Shown in pieces: positions 19,977 to 32,543 of a DNA stretch of 64,000 nt. Under the pieces are notes generated by a model. It was not told where the DNA came from, did not search any database, and saw only the letters and a program-made list of their open reading frames with translations. The translations under genes and the position numbers were made by a program. The stretch's first letter is position 1, and each line of letters starts with the position of its first letter. Source of the DNA: Alloalcanivorax venustensis ISO4 (GTDB lineage: Bacteria > Pseudomonadota > Gammaproteobacteria > Pseudomonadales > Alcanivoracaceae); assembly GCF_015356855.1 (NCBI RefSeq), contig NZ_ARXR01000014.1, forward strand, positions 1 through 64,000, read 5' to 3'.

Positions 19977-21683
19977 TCAGTCGTTGAGGATCTTGTCCTT
20001 GAGTTCCTGGTCGATCCAGATGCGGGCGTAGATGGCGTTGGGCTTGACCGCGCCGATGCGGGTTTCGCCGTGGTAGTTCTTCACCCAGGGCCACCAGGCG
20101 GAGTACACCATTTCGGTGGGCAGCCAGACGTGCGGTACCGCTTCCTCGATGATGAAGTCGTTCAGCTCGCGGATACTGGCATTACGCTTTTCGGTGTCCG
20201 GCTCGTGGATGGCGGCGGTGATTTTCTTGTCGAAATCCTCGTTGGAGTAGCGCGCCGCGTTCCAGGTCTGGCCGGTCATGAAGCTCTTGCGCAGTACCTG
20301 GATGGGGTTGCCGGAGCCGTTGTTCATCAGGTAGCCGCCGGCCTGGTTGTCGCCGCGCATGTTGGAACGGAAGGCGCCGTATTCCAGCGTTTTCACGTTC
20401 ATGTTGATGCCCACCTGCTGGTAGTACGCCTGCAGCATGGCGACCACGTCCATGTGATAGGGGCTGCAGGAGCAGACCTGGACGTCGAAGCTGAAGCCCT
20501 TCGGGTAACCGGCGTCGGCCAACAGTTTTTTGGCTTTCTCCGGATCGTGGCTGAACAGTTCCTTGGCGGCGGGGGAGAGGTCCTCCAGCGGGGTGTAGAA
20601 CTCGGTCCAGCGCTGCGCGAACGGGTAGTTGAGCAGCTCGCCTTCGCCGTTGAGCAGCGAGGAGAGAATGGCCCGCTGGTCGATGGCCAGGTTCATGGCG
20701 CGGCGCACGCGCACGTCATCGAAGGGCTTTTCGTCGGTCTTCAGGGCGATGTAGGTGCCCTGGGTGGCCACGTGCTTGCGGAATTCCAGCTCCGGGGCGG
20801 TTTTCTTCAGCTGGTCGACCAGCTGCCAGCGGATCGCTTCCATGATGTCCACGCGGCCGGAGCTGAGCGCCGCCACCGAACTCGATTCGTCCTTGATGAT
20901 GTGATAGACCACTTTTTCATTGAGCGGCAGCAGGTATTCCTCGCCGTCGATGGTGGTGGTGTCCCAGTAGTTGTCGTTCTTTTCATAAACCTGCTGACGG
21001 CCGGTCTGGATGTCGGCGATGCGGTAGGGGCCGGTGCCGGCGGCGTTTTTCCAGTCGGCGCGCTCGTCTTCGCTCAGGTTCTGCCATTCCGGCGGCAGGA
21101 TGCCGTCGTAGTAGCCCCAGGCCAGGCGGTACGGCCAGTTACCGTGGAATTTGCTGAAGTGTGCCACCACGGTGTGCTCGTCCGGGGCCTCCCAGCGTTC
21201 CACGAAGTCCCAGAAGGTGGGAATGGCGCGCGGGTTGTCCCAGCGGGTTTTGAACGAGGTGATCACGTCGTTGGCCACCAGCTCGCGGCTCTCCATGACG
21301 CCGGGCACTTCCTGCCAGTAGACGCCCTCGCGCAGATGGAACACCACGCGCATGGGGTCTTCTTTCACTTCCCAGCTTTCCGCCAGGCTGCCTTCCAGCT
21401 GGGCGTAGGGAATGTAGGCCTGCTCGACGAAGCTGTTTTCGTTGCTGCCGCGCGGGCCGTATTGAAGATCGCCGCGCAGCAGCGATTCCATTTGCAGGTT
21501 GTCGTGGTTGCCTTTCCAGGTCCAGCGCTGCAGGTCCCAGGTGGTGGCGTCCAGGGTGCGGTAGACCGTGGAAACATTGACGGTGCCGTCGGTTTGCGGG
21601 GTTTCCGCCGCGGCCGGCCCGGCCCAGGCCAGGGCGGCGGTGGCCGCCAGGGACAGGGCGATTCTCGGTGTACGCAAATTCAT
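19977..21683 (-). CDS. Peptide ABC transporter substrate-binding protein (DppA/OppA family)
   Basis: The 568-residue protein has a signal peptide (MNLRTPRIALSLAATAAL ... AAA) and the SBP_bac_5 fold. Typical segments are LAESWEVKEDPMRVVFHLRE, GTGPYRIADIQTGRQQVYEKN, PFDDVRVRRAMNLAIDQRAI and DPEKAKKLLADAGYPKG. It should bind a peptide or similar solute in the periplasm for the DppBCDF complex encoded upstream. A double cysteine (QVCSCSPYH) is notable in a periplasmic protein. It is the last gene of the operon, 26 bases after dppF, and is followed by a terminator. The ligand cannot be inferred. Confidence 0.9.
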   Translation of the reverse strand: MNLRTPRIALSLAATAALAWAGPAAAETPQTDGTVNVSTVYRTLDATTWDLQRWTWKGNHDNLQMESLLRGDLQYGPRGSNENSFVEQAYIPYAQLEGSLAESWEVKEDPMRVVFHLREGVYWQEVPGVMESRELVANDVITSFKTRWDNPRAIPTFWDFVERWEAPDEHTVVAHFSKFHGNWPYRLAWGYYDGILPPEWQNLSEDERADWKNAAGTGPYRIADIQTGRQQVYEKNDNYWDTTTIDGEEYLLPLNEKVVYHIIKDESSSVAALSSGRVDIMEAIRWQLVDQLKKTAPELEFRKHVATQGTYIALKTDEKPFDDVRVRRAMNLAIDQRAILSSLLNGEGELLNYPFAQRWTEFYTPLEDLSPAAKELFSHDPEKAKKLLADAGYPKGFSFDVQVCSCSPYHMDVVAMLQAYYQQVGINMNVKTLEYGAFRSNMRGDNQAGGYLMNNGSGNPIQVLRKSFMTGQTWNAARYSNEDFDKKITAAIHEPDTEKRNASIRELNDFIIEEAVPHVWLPTEMVYSAWWPWVKNYHGETRIGAVKPNAIYARIWIDQELKDKILND

Positions 21684-21709
21684 GATGCTCTCCTCGTTTT
21701 GTTATTTTG

Positions 21710-22729
21710 TTAAAGGTTGCCGGCCATGGCCTGGGCCCGGTCCGGGTCATGCAAATGGCAGGCAACGCTATGGCGGTCTTCGATTTCCAGGGCGCGCGGC
21801 GCTTCCCGGCGGCACAGCTCGGTGGCGTGGGGGCAGCGCGGGTGGAACGGGCACCCCGGCGGCGGATCAATGGGGCTGGGCACTTCGCCGCTCAGTGACG
21901 GGTTGAAGTGCTGTTGCACCTCCGGGTCCGGGTTGGCGATCGGGATCGCGCCCAGCAACGCCTGGGTGTAGGGGTGCTGGGGGTTGTCGTAGAGGGTTTC
22001 GCGGTCGGCCACTTCCACCACCCGGCCCAGGTACATCACCACGATGCGGTGGCACAGGTGGCGCACCACCGCCAGATCGTGGGCGATGAACAGATAGGTC
22101 AGGCCCAGCTCTTTTTGCAGGTCTTCCAGCAGGTTGATCACCTGGGCCTGGATCGATACGTCCAGAGCCGACACCGGCTCGTCGCAGATGATCAGCTCCG
22201 GGTCGGCGGCCAGCGCCCGGGCGATGCCGATGCGCTGGCGTTGGCCGCCGGAAAATTCGTGCGGGTAGCGGTCGGCCATCTCCGCTTTCAGGCCCACTTT
22301 TTCCAGCAGCCCCATGACTTTTTCCCGGTAGGCGGCGCGGCCCTGGGTAAGGCGGTGCACGCGCAGCGGCTCGCCGACAATGTCCAGCACCTTCATGCGC
22401 GGGTTGAGCGCGCCGAACGGGTCCTGGTAGACCATCTGCATGCGCCGGCGCAGCCGCTTCAGCGCCGGCTTGTCCGGGTGGGTGATGTCCTCGCCGTCGA
22501 AATGGATGCGGCCGTCGGTGAGCGGGCTCATGCGCAGCATGGCCAGGCCGGTGGTCGACTTGCCGCAGCCGGATTCGCCCACCAGGCCCAGGGTTTCGCC
22601 GCGGTCGATATGGAAGGCGACCCCGTCCACCGCTTTCACGGTGCCGGCGTTGCGGCCCAGCAGGCCGGCCTGCAGCGGGAAGTGCACGCGCAGGTCGGAG
22701 ACTTGCAGAAGCGGTTCAGCGTTTGGCAT
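21710..22729 (-). CDS. Peptide ABC transporter ATPase (DppF/OppF type)
   Basis: The 339-residue ATPase has Walker [18 protein letters not shown]-loop [15 protein letters not shown], signature [15 protein letters not shown], Walker [16 protein letters not shown], and a switch His in [13 protein letters not shown]. The C-terminal oligopeptide domain has [18 protein letters not shown], whose cysteines hold an iron-sulfur cluster in some DppD/DppF proteins. The ATG at 22729 overlaps the 3' end of the dppD-like gene by 14 bases. Confidence 0.92.
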   Translation of the reverse strand: MPNAEPLLQVSDLRVHFPLQAGLLGRNAGTVKAVDGVAFHIDRGETLGLVGESGCGKSTTGLAMLRMSPLTDGRIHFDGEDITHPDKPALKRLRRRMQMVYQDPFGALNPRMKVLDIVGEPLRVHRLTQGRAAYREKVMGLLEKVGLKAEMADRYPHEFSGGQRQRIGIARALAADPELIICDEPVSALDVSIQAQVINLLEDLQKELGLTYLFIAHDLAVVRHLCHRIVVMYLGRVVEVADRETLYDNPQHPYTQALLGAIPIANPDPEVQQHFNPSLSGEVPSPIDPPPGCPFHPRCPHATELCRREAPRALEIEDRHSVACHLHDPDRAQAMAGNL

Positions 22730-23720
22730 CGGTATCCACCCAGCAGGCTTTCCAGTGGTTGTCGGTGATCTGTTCCAGGGGCGGCCGTTCGCTGCGGCAG
22801 CGCGCTTCGGCAAAGCGGCAGCGTGGATGGAACGGGCAGCCCGGGGGCGGGTCGGAGAGATCCGGCGGCTGGCCGGGAATCGGCGTCAGCCGGCTGCCGG
22901 GGGCCTGGTCCAGGCGCGGCATGGATTCCATCAGACCCAGGGTGTAGGGGTGTTTGGGGTGGTGGAAAATCTCTTCCGCGGTGCCTCTTTCCACGATGCG
23001 GCCGGCGTACATCACATTGATGCGGTCGGCGTAACGGGCCACCACGCCCAGGTCGTGGGTGATCAGCATCATCGACGAGTTGTTGGCGCGCACCAGGTCG
23101 CGCAGCAGCTCCAGAATCTGCGCCTGCACCGTCACGTCCAGGGCGGTGGTGGGCTCGTCGGCGATCAGCAGCTTGGGCAGGCAGGCCAGCCCCATGGCGA
23201 TCATCACCCGTTGGCGCATGCCGCCGGAGAGCTCGTGGGGATAGGCGTCGAGGCGCTTTTCCGGGTCGCCCAGGCGCACCTGGCGCAGCAGCTCCAGGCA
23301 GCGCTCGCGGACCTTCTCCTTGGGCACCGAGCCGTGCACGCGCAGCGGCTCCGCCAGTTGCCGGCCGATGCGCAGGCTCGGGTTCAGCGAGGTCATCGGC
23401 TCCTGGAAGATCATGGCGATGTCGCGGCCGCGCAGGCGGCGGATCTGCTCGTCGTCCAGGTCCAGCAGGTCCTGATCGTTGAACAGCACCCGGCCGCCGA
23501 CGATGCGCCCGGGCGGGCTGGGAATCAGCCGCAGCAGCGACATGGCGGTGATGCTCTTGCCGGAGCCGCTTTCGCCGACGATGGCCAGGATCTCGCCTTC
23601 CTTCACGTCGAAGCTGACCTGGTTGACCGCATGGACCTCGTTGCCGTCCTTCTCGAAGACGGTGTGCAGGTCCTGCACGTCGAGCAGGGTGCGGCGGGTA
23701 ACGTCCGCTTTCATATTCAT
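22716..23720 (-). CDS. Peptide ABC transporter ATPase (DppD/OppD type)
   Basis: The 334-residue ATPase has Walker [19 protein letters not shown]-loop [17 protein letters not shown], signature [16 protein letters not shown], Walker [16 protein letters not shown] and the [15 protein letters not shown] switch. The C-terminus has the [18 protein letters not shown] cysteine cluster. It pairs with the DppF-like ATPase to power the transporter. Its start at 23720 overlaps the dppC stop (ATGA), showing translational coupling. Confidence 0.92.
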   Translation of the reverse strand: MNMKADVTRRTLLDVQDLHTVFEKDGNEVHAVNQVSFDVKEGEILAIVGESGSGKSITAMSLLRLIPSPPGRIVGGRVLFNDQDLLDLDDEQIRRLRGRDIAMIFQEPMTSLNPSLRIGRQLAEPLRVHGSVPKEKVRERCLELLRQVRLGDPEKRLDAYPHELSGGMRQRVMIAMGLACLPKLLIADEPTTALDVTVQAQILELLRDLVRANNSSMMLITHDLGVVARYADRINVMYAGRIVERGTAEEIFHHPKHPYTLGLMESMPRLDQAPGSRLTPIPGQPPDLSDPPPGCPFHPRCRFAEARCRSERPPLEQITDNHWKACWVDTDAKR

Positions 23721-24676
23721 ACGCCGATGGCCCTTTTCACGCGTGCCAGGTAGCGACCGCTGCCGCCGCGCATGCGCGGGTCGAGCATGTCGCGCAGGGC
23801 GTCGCCGAACATGTTGATGCCGAACACCACCACGGTCAGGGCGATGCCGGGAATAATCGCCAGCCAGGGGGCCTGGAACATATAGCTGCGCCCGTCCAGG
23901 CTGAGCATGCCGCCCCAGCTGGGTGACGGTGGCGGAATCCCCAGGCCCAGGAAGCTGAGGCCGGATTCCGCCAGGATCACCGCCGCCAGGCGGGTGGTGT
24001 AGAGCACGATCAGCGGCGCCATCACATTGGGCAGAATGTGGTGCCAGAGAATGCGCGTGCTGGACGCACCCATGGACTGGGCGGCGTGCACATAGACGTT
24101 CTGCCGGGCGCTGAGCACCGCGCCGCGCACGATCCGCGAACCGGAGATGCCGAACAGCAGCCCCAGAATGACGATGATCTGCCAGGTGCCGGGGCCGAGC
24201 ACGGCCACCGCCACGATCAGCAGAATCAGGTCGGGGAAGCACATCCAGCCGTCCACCAAACGCTGAATGAACATGTCCAGGCGGCCGCCGAAGTAGCCGC
24301 TGAGAATGCCCAGCAACGCGGAGATCACGATCGACAGGGTGGTGGCGGCGAACGCCACGATCACCGACAGGCGCGCGCCGTGCACCACGCGAGCGAAGAT
24401 GTCCCGGCCCAGCTGGTCGGTGCCGAACCAGTATTCCGCCGACGGCGCTTTCAGCCGGTCGATGGGGTTGATGGCGTTATAGCCCTGCGGCGCGATCAGG
24501 TCGGCGAAAATGCCGGTGAACAGCAGCAACAGGCAGATCAGCGCGCCCACCGCGCCCAGCGGCCGTTCCCGGCACAGGCGGGCGCAGAACGCCAGGGGTT
24601 TGGGCAGGGGCTTGCGGCGTTTGGCGGGCCGCGCCGGGGTGGCCGTGACAGCGGCCGGTTCAACGGATGCATTCAT
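23717..24676 (-). CDS. Peptide ABC transporter permease (DppC type)
   Basis: The 319-residue permease has an N-terminal cytoplasmic segment rich in Pro/Ala/Lys, a first helix (LGAVGALICLLLLFTGIFADL), the OppC-type FGTDQLGRDIFARVVHGARLS segment and five further helices. The EAA-type cytoplasmic loop reads VYVHAAQSMGASSTRILWHHILPN and would contact the ATPases. The ATG at 24676 is chosen from the MNASVEP start; it lies 17 bases after the dppB stop. Confidence 0.92.
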   Translation of the reverse strand: MNASVEPAAVTATPARPAKRRKPLPKPLAFCARLCRERPLGAVGALICLLLLFTGIFADLIAPQGYNAINPIDRLKAPSAEYWFGTDQLGRDIFARVVHGARLSVIVAFAATTLSIVISALLGILSGYFGGRLDMFIQRLVDGWMCFPDLILLIVAVAVLGPGTWQIIVILGLLFGISGSRIVRGAVLSARQNVYVHAAQSMGASSTRILWHHILPNVMAPLIVLYTTRLAAVILAESGLSFLGLGIPPPSPSWGGMLSLDGRSYMFQAPWLAIIPGIALTVVVFGINMFGDALRDMLDPRMRGGSGRYLARVKRAIGV

Positions 24677-24693
24677 ACTTCGAGATTCCTGTT

Positions 24694-25653
24694 TCACCGG
24701 TCGAACCGTACTTTCGGGTCGAGGTACCCGTAGCACAGATCCACAATCAGATTAACGAGCATTACCACCACGCCGGTGACCAGAAAGACGCCGGTGATGA
24801 TCGGGTAATCGCGGGTGCTGACCGCCTCCAGCAGCAGCTGGCCGAGGCCGGGCAGACGGAAGATCTGTTCGATGATCACGGTGCCGCCGAACAGGATCGG
24901 CACCAGGATGCCGACCAGGGTGATCACCGGAATCATGGCGTTTTTGACCGCGTGCACCAGCACCACGCTGCGCTCGCGCAGGCCCTTGGCCCAGGCGGTG
25001 CGGATGTAATCCTGGCGCAGCACTTCCAGCATCATGGTGCGGGTCATGCGCATGATCACCGCCGACAGCGAGGTGCCGAGAATCAGGCTGGGCACCAGGA
25101 AGGTTTTCAGGTTTTCGATCGGGTCCTCGAAGAACGGCGTCATCTCGGTGGGTGGCGACCAGCCCCACCACAGCGCCGGCAGGATCACCACCAGGGTGCC
25201 CAGCCAGAAATTGGGAATCGCCAGGGCCAGGATCGAGAAGCTGCGGCCCACGTTGTCGGCCAGGGTCTCCTGGCGTATCGCCGAGAAGATGCCTACCGGC
25301 AAGGCGATGATCAGGGCGATGAGCAACGCCAGGATGCCCAGCTCCAGGGTCACGCCCAGGCGGGCGCCGATCTCCTCGGTGACCGGGGTGTTGCGCCACA
25401 GGGATTCGCCCAGGTCGCCGCGCAGGGCGTTGCCGGCCCAGCTCAGGTACTGCATGTAGAGCGGCTTATCCATGCCCAGGGCTTTTTCCAGTTGGGCACG
25501 GTCGTCGGGGGCGTTGGAGGAGTAGGCGTTCTCGCTGAGCATCAGGTCGAGCACGTCGCCGGGTACCAGCCGCACCACTCCGAATACGATGACGCTGGCG
25601 ATCAGGAGAGTGGGGATCAACGCCAGCAGACGGCGCAGGACATAAGCACCCAT
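24694..25653 (-). CDS. Peptide ABC transporter permease (DppB type)
   Basis: The 319-residue permease begins MGAYVLRRLLALIPTLLIAS, the standard DppB/OppB start, followed by VRLVPGDVLDLML. Later come about six helices and the EAA-type loop DYIRTAWAKGLRERSVVLVHAVKNAMIPV. It ends with the typical DLCYGYLDPKVRF. It is the first gene of a five-gene operon (B, C, D, F, A), read leftward from a promoter near 25712-25741. Confidence 0.92.
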   Translation of the reverse strand: MGAYVLRRLLALIPTLLIASVIVFGVVRLVPGDVLDLMLSENAYSSNAPDDRAQLEKALGMDKPLYMQYLSWAGNALRGDLGESLWRNTPVTEEIGARLGVTLELGILALLIALIIALPVGIFSAIRQETLADNVGRSFSILALAIPNFWLGTLVVILPALWWGWSPPTEMTPFFEDPIENLKTFLVPSLILGTSLSAVIMRMTRTMMLEVLRQDYIRTAWAKGLRERSVVLVHAVKNAMIPVITLVGILVPILFGGTVIIEQIFRLPGLGQLLLEAVSTRDYPIITGVFLVTGVVVMLVNLIVDLCYGYLDPKVRFDR

Positions 25654-25711
25654 AGGTACATCCGTTATTGTTGTTGGTATTGGGCGCTCTATCGAAGAAC
25701 GCCATTAAAAA

Positions 25712-25741
25712 ATTATCATTGGTTCAAATAATGAACTTCAA
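25712..25741 (-). promoter_or_regulatory. Probable dpp promoter with internal inverted repeat
   Basis: On the minus strand TTGAAG (25736-25741) and GATAAT (25712-25717) are separated by 18 bases. The spacer contains a perfect inverted repeat GTTCA-AATAA-TGAAC (25722-25736), a plausible regulator site. The position, about 60 bases upstream of dppB, is right for the operon. The regulator is unknown. Confidence 0.5.
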
Positions 25742-26022
25742 TTTCACTTTAGTACGCGGTTTTTGTGACTGTCAAGTCATTCGCGTGGCGGGTTTTTAGG
25801 GCTACTTTGTTGATGTAAACAACTGTATTTACGCTGTTTTCGGCTAATAATTAACCAAAATAACGGGATCAGTGAGGGGGTGATCAAAAACGACGGGCGG
25901 TGGGGCGAATTTTGAGGGTTGCGGAACGGGTTTCCATTCCTGACAAAATAAGCGGTTTGTTTAATTGATTTGCATTATAAATGCGCGCCGGGAGGGTGTC
26001 CTGCCCGCCCGGCGCGGACAGC
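25742..26022. other. AT-rich intergenic region upstream of dpp
   Basis: With the preceding dpp leader this makes 369 gene-free bases. The sequence is clearly more AT-rich than the surrounding genes. It contains a GTTGATGTAAACAAC-like imperfect inverted repeat near 25810-25825 and no open frame of interest. It probably holds regulatory sites for dpp, but no other element could be named. Confidence 0.5.
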
Positions 26023-26583
26023 TCACGGCTCCAGGCCGTGTCGGCGCAGGCGGGCCTCGTTGTCCCGCGCCCACTGCTGGTAGCGGTGGCGCAGCTCATC
26101 GTCGTCCGGCACCGGCGCCCCGACCCACTTGCAGCGCTGCAGCACGGCGCGCCGGAAGGCGCCGTAGCCGCCATAGCGGCGCATGGAGAACCATTTCTTG
26201 CGACCCCGGTTGGCGGTCACCGAGAAATTGCCGCCCAGGGGCTTTTCCCGGAAGGTGGCGGTGACCCCCACCAGCCCGAACGGGTTGCCGCCGTCACCGA
26301 TGCGGCCGCTGTCGTCGCCGGCGTAGAGCACCAGCGGGCGACGGTCGCCCATGGCGACGCGCACCCGCGGGTCGGTGATCGCCTGGTCGCGCCAGGCGCG
26401 GGCCGCCGTCAGCGCCGCGTTCTTGCCGCCCAGGCGGCTGTCCCGGAACGACCGCCGCCGCTGCCGGCGGCGCCCCTGGCTGTCCACATAGGGCACCGCG
26501 CACCACCAGAATTGTGCGGCGTGATTGCGATAAATATAGAGGAATGCATGCACATTGGGTTTGCGTTTTATGGCTTGCTCCAT
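26023..26583 (-). CDS. Possible AP2-like DNA-binding protein
   Basis: The 186-residue basic protein has two segments resembling the three-strand-plus-helix AP2/integrase N-terminal-type fold. The first is near residues 22-65: FWWCAVPYVDSQGRRRQRR, SFRDSRLGGKNAALTAARAW. The second is near residues 105-152: GLVGVTATFREKPLGGNFSV, then KWFSMRRYGGYGAFRRAVLQ. The Y/L-G-G...A.....A.....R pattern after a basic strand is what suggests AP2. No membrane segment or signal is present. A DNA-binding role is an inference. The gene stands alone with AT-rich upstream DNA; codon usage looks like its neighbours. Confidence 0.55.
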   Translation of the reverse strand: MEQAIKRKPNVHAFLYIYRNHAAQFWWCAVPYVDSQGRRRQRRRSFRDSRLGGKNAALTAARAWRDQAITDPRVRVAMGDRRPLVLYAGDDSGRIGDGGNPFGLVGVTATFREKPLGGNFSVTANRGRKKWFSMRRYGGYGAFRRAVLQRCKWVGAPVPDDDELRHRYQQWARDNEARLRRHGLEP

Positions 26584-26738
26584 AACGTGGGCTTCCTTCC
26601 TGTTTCTTTGTTTTTATTGCGTTCCTGCAATGGGGAAACCGCTCTATTATTACAATAAAAGAGTAATGTTGAGAAACGGGCGGCGCTTAAAATGCGGAAG
26701 GCGCATGATATTTTGCGCTTGAACAAGAAATGAGGCAG

Positions 26739-26792
26739 AAAAAGGGGCGCCGAGGCGCCCCTGATCGGAAGGGTTCTTTTTAAAAAAGAACC
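26739..26792 (-). terminator. Terminator region after acnA (two hairpins)
   Basis: Directly after the acnA stop there is an AT-rich hairpin GGTTCTTTT-TTA-AAAAGAACC (26772-26792). It is followed by a GC-rich stem GGGGCGCC/GGCGCCCC (26744-26761) and T residues on the minus strand (26739-26743). The second is a normal intrinsic terminator; the first may add to it. Confidence 0.8.
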
Positions 26793-26794
26793 GC

Positions 26795-29545
<2,751 letters not shown>

Positions 29546-29738
29546 TGCGCACCTCCTTAGTTGGCGATGTATCTGTACTTGGGTGATTTGATACTACGCC
29601 CTTATTGCGGGCACATGAACCAGGCCTTAAGGCTAACGCCGGCTATCACCGCCATGGACCGCGGCGATACCGGGCCGGCGCGCTCAGGTTTTACAGCTTT
29701 TCGCAAAGCGGGCCGGCGCGGCGCGGTACAGTTCACGC

Positions 29739-30437
29739 ATGTTTGACTGGATATCGCAAAATAAGGACGTTCTGAACGTATTGATCGGCTTCGCCACGCT
29801 GATGGTGTGGGTGGTCTATGCGCAATTGCTTTACAACGGCTACAAGCGTCAGCGCCGCCCGCGGGTGGTGATCAACCGGGGTCGCCACAAGGGTGTCGAC
29901 GCCCTCTGCCTGATCAGCAACATGAGTGCCGAATCGATCTTCATTCAGCACATCGTTGCACGCCTGGAAACCGACCAAGGCACCTATTTCCAGGATGTCA
30001 CCGAGCTGGAGCAGAATTACCAGGAAGGCGACGAGGAACGCGAGCGGCACAGTAGCGGTGATACCCCGTCGCTCAGCGACAGCACCCGCCAGGGGCCGCT
30101 CGGGGCCGGTGAGTTCGTGCATATCGGCGCTTTCAACAGCGTCATCGAGCGCATCGCCCAGCGCGAGGGGCTGCGCCTGGATCAGCACCGCGACGACCGG
30201 GCGGAAAGCGAAAAAGGCATTGTGCGTTTGCGCTCGCTGACCATTCAGCTGGTGGCCATCTACGGCTCCGACGATTACCCCATCGGCGTGGAACGGCGCT
30301 TCCTGATCCGCGACCTGGACGAAGGCCGCCTGCTGGTGCCCGCCACCTGGGACAGCAAACGCCTGACCAGCCGCCGGCACCGCAAGCAGGTGCGGCAGCT
30401 GATTCAGGACCTGGCCCGCGAGGAAGCGCGCAACTGA
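29739..30437 (+). CDS. Membrane-anchored conserved hypothetical protein
   Basis: The 232-residue product has one N-terminal membrane helix (about residues 12-33, VLIGFATLMVWVVYAQLLYN) and a basic stop-transfer segment (GYKRQRRPRVV). The long cytoplasmic domain has a beta-rich part (VVINRGRHKGVDALCLISNM) and an acidic, probably flexible middle (GDEERERHSSGDTPSLSDS). The C-terminus is basic (KRLTSRRHRKQVRQLIQ). No enzyme motif is recognised. It stands between acnA (divergent) and the PH-domain pair. Function unknown. Confidence 0.7.
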   Translation: MFDWISQNKDVLNVLIGFATLMVWVVYAQLLYNGYKRQRRPRVVINRGRHKGVDALCLISNMSAESIFIQHIVARLETDQGTYFQDVTELEQNYQEGDEERERHSSGDTPSLSDSTRQGPLGAGEFVHIGAFNSVIERIAQREGLRLDQHRDDRAESEKGIVRLRSLTIQLVAIYGSDDYPIGVERRFLIRDLDEGRLLVPATWDSKRLTSRRHRKQVRQLIQDLAREEARN

Positions 30438-30521
30438 CGCCGGGTGTTCTTGGCCACCGCATCGATGCGGTATCCTCCTGACTGATCCATCGTTGATGGC
30501 CATCGTCATTGGGGGAACCGC

Positions 30522-31001
30522 ATGTCGCTTGAATCCGTGAGCCCGGCCACCGTGCCGGTGTGGCGCCTGCGTGCCTTGGGCACCGCCGTGGTGCTGGCGG
30601 GCGCGCCGGTGGGCGCCGCCCTGACGCTGTTACCGCTGGACCCCGGCCCGCTGCTGGCGCTGGCGTGCCTGGGCTGGACGCTGCTGGTGTTCGGCCTGGC
30701 CTGGTGGCTGCCCGGCGCCTGGTTCCGGCACCTGGGCTACCGCCTCGACCCGCACGGCCTGGTGATTCGCCAGGGCATTTTCTGGCGTCACCGTATTGCC
30801 ATTCCGCGGGTGCGCATCCAGCACTCCGACGTCAGCCAGGGCCCGCTGCAGCGCCGCTATGGGGTCGGCACCCTGAAGCTGTACACCGCCGGCAGCCGCT
30901 TCACCTGCAACGAGCTGCCCGGCCTCGACCACGACACCGCCCTGACATTGCGCGACACCCTGCTGCGTCAGGACGACGGGGGCGACGGCGATGCGGTATG
31001 A
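30522..31001 (+). CDS. PH-domain membrane protein, YdbS-like
   Basis: The 159-residue protein has two N-terminal membrane helices (about residues 14-62, a long Leu/Ala/Val-rich stretch) and then a bacterial PH domain (bPH_2): YRLDPHGLVIRQGIFWRHRI, AIPRVRIQHSDVSQGPLQRR and GTLKLYTAGSRF. This is the YdbS arrangement. It overlaps the next gene by 11 bases and both are likely one membrane complex. YdbS/YdbT proteins are poorly understood; links to membrane stress or antimicrobial resistance have been suggested for relatives. Confidence 0.8.
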   Translation: MSLESVSPATVPVWRLRALGTAVVLAGAPVGAALTLLPLDPGPLLALACLGWTLLVFGLAWWLPGAWFRHLGYRLDPHGLVIRQGIFWRHRIAIPRVRIQHSDVSQGPLQRRYGVGTLKLYTAGSRFTCNELPGLDHDTALTLRDTLLRQDDGGDGDAV

Positions 31002-32481
31002 GGGTGGCCAGCCGCTTCCGGAAAAACGCCTGCACCCGCTCAGTTGGGTGTTCCAGCTGGTGGGCAGCCTGGGCGCGGTGATCCCGATCGGCGTGGCGGT
31101 GGCGCTGGGCGCCGAGCGCGGCGGCCTGTTCTGGGTGGTGGTGCCGCTGCTGTTGCTGGGGCCGCTGGGCGCGCTCTGGCACCAGTGGGTGTACCGCTAC
31201 GATTTCGCCGACGACGGCCTGGTGATCCGCGACGGCCTGATTTTCCGCAATCTGCGCCAGATCGACTATCGCCGTATCGAGAACATCGACACCCAGCGCA
31301 ACCTGCTGCACCGCCTGCTGGGCGTCGCCGACGTCAAGGTGGAGACCTCCAGCGGCGGCGGCGCGGAAGCGACCATCCGGGTGTTGTCCCTGGACGACGC
31401 CCGCACCCTCAGCGATACCGTGTTCGCGCGCCGCGACGCCCTGAAGGGCGCGACATCGACCGGCGATCACGGCGCCGGCGAGCCCGCCGAAGGCACCACC
31501 TTGCTGACCCTGCCGCCGGGCGAACTGGTGATGCTGGGTCTGATCGATAACCGCAATCTGCTCTGGGTGGGCGCGGTGCTGGGCGCTTTCATGCAGGTGG
31601 TGAACGTGGAGACGCTGCAGCGCCTGTTGGGGCCGGTGTTGCGCGACGCCGGCGTCGCCTGGCTGGATCAGCTGGGGCTGGCGGTGGCGGTGCTGCTCGC
31701 TCTGGCCACGCTGGTGGCGGTGCTGGCGGTGGGTAAGATCTTGTCCGTAGTGGCCGCGCTGGTGAAGTATTACGGCTACCGTCTGGACGAGCAGGGCAGC
31801 GATCTGCGTGTGCGCCACGGCCTGTTCACCCGGGTGTCGGTGACCCTGCGGGTGCCGCGCATTCAGGTGGTGCACCAGCTGGCCACGCCGTTGCATCGGC
31901 TGTTCCGGCGCGTGGCGCTGCAGGTCGACCAGGCCGGTGGCGGCGGCGACCCGGAGGCCGGGCAAAGCGGCGGCGCCCGGCCGCTGGCGCCGATCTGCAC
32001 GCCGGCCCAGGCCGAGGCGCTGATCGCCCGCGCCTTGCCCGGCATGACCGGCCACCAGCCGGAGTGGCAGTCGCTCTCCAGCCGCACCCGCCACCGTCTG
32101 GCGCGATTGTGGCTGCGGTGCTGGACCGCGCTGACGCTGCCGCCGGGGCTGTGGTGGCTGGGCGTGCACGGCCTGTGGCTGCCGCTGGCCGGCGTGCCCC
32201 TGGCGCTGATCCACGGTCACCTGTACGCCAAGTACACGCGCTGGGCGCTGACGCCGGACCTGCTGCTGTTTCACCGCGGCTGGCTGTGGCGCCGGCTGGC
32301 GGTGGTGCCGCGCAACCGCATTCAGGCGATCCGCCTCACCCGCAGCCCGTTCGACCGGCGCTACCGCATGAGCGAACTGGAAGTGGACACCGCCGGCGGC
32401 GGCCTCGGCAAACGGCGGGTGCGGCTGCCGTATCTGGACCGCCGCGTGGCGGCCCGCCTGGGTTCGGCGCTGTACCACTGA
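30991..32481 (+). CDS. PH-domain membrane protein, YdbT-like
   Basis: The 496-residue protein has three repeats of a membrane-helix pair plus bPH_2 domain. Examples of the PH strands are YDFADDGLVIRDGLIFRNLR, GYRLDEQGSDLRVRHGLF and WALTPDLLLFHRGWLWRRLA; each is followed by a V-P-R-x-R-I-Q type segment (RVPRIQVVHQLATPLHRLF; RNRIQAIRLTRSPFDRRYR). This matches YdbT and forms a pair with the YdbS-like protein. The start overlaps the previous gene, indicating coupled translation. Cytoplasmic membrane; function unknown. Confidence 0.8.
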   Translation: MRYEGGQPLPEKRLHPLSWVFQLVGSLGAVIPIGVAVALGAERGGLFWVVVPLLLLGPLGALWHQWVYRYDFADDGLVIRDGLIFRNLRQIDYRRIENIDTQRNLLHRLLGVADVKVETSSGGGAEATIRVLSLDDARTLSDTVFARRDALKGATSTGDHGAGEPAEGTTLLTLPPGELVMLGLIDNRNLLWVGAVLGAFMQVVNVETLQRLLGPVLRDAGVAWLDQLGLAVAVLLALATLVAVLAVGKILSVVAALVKYYGYRLDEQGSDLRVRHGLFTRVSVTLRVPRIQVVHQLATPLHRLFRRVALQVDQAGGGGDPEAGQSGGARPLAPICTPAQAEALIARALPGMTGHQPEWQSLSSRTRHRLARLWLRCWTALTLPPGLWWLGVHGLWLPLAGVPLALIHGHLYAKYTRWALTPDLLLFHRGWLWRRLAVVPRNRIQAIRLTRSPFDRRYRMSELEVDTAGGGLGKRRVRLPYLDRRVAARLGSALYH

Positions 32482-32543
32482 ATTCGCTTGCAAGATGCCC
32501 GCCGCCGGTTTCGAATGGCGGTTTTACTTAACCGGGATTCACC

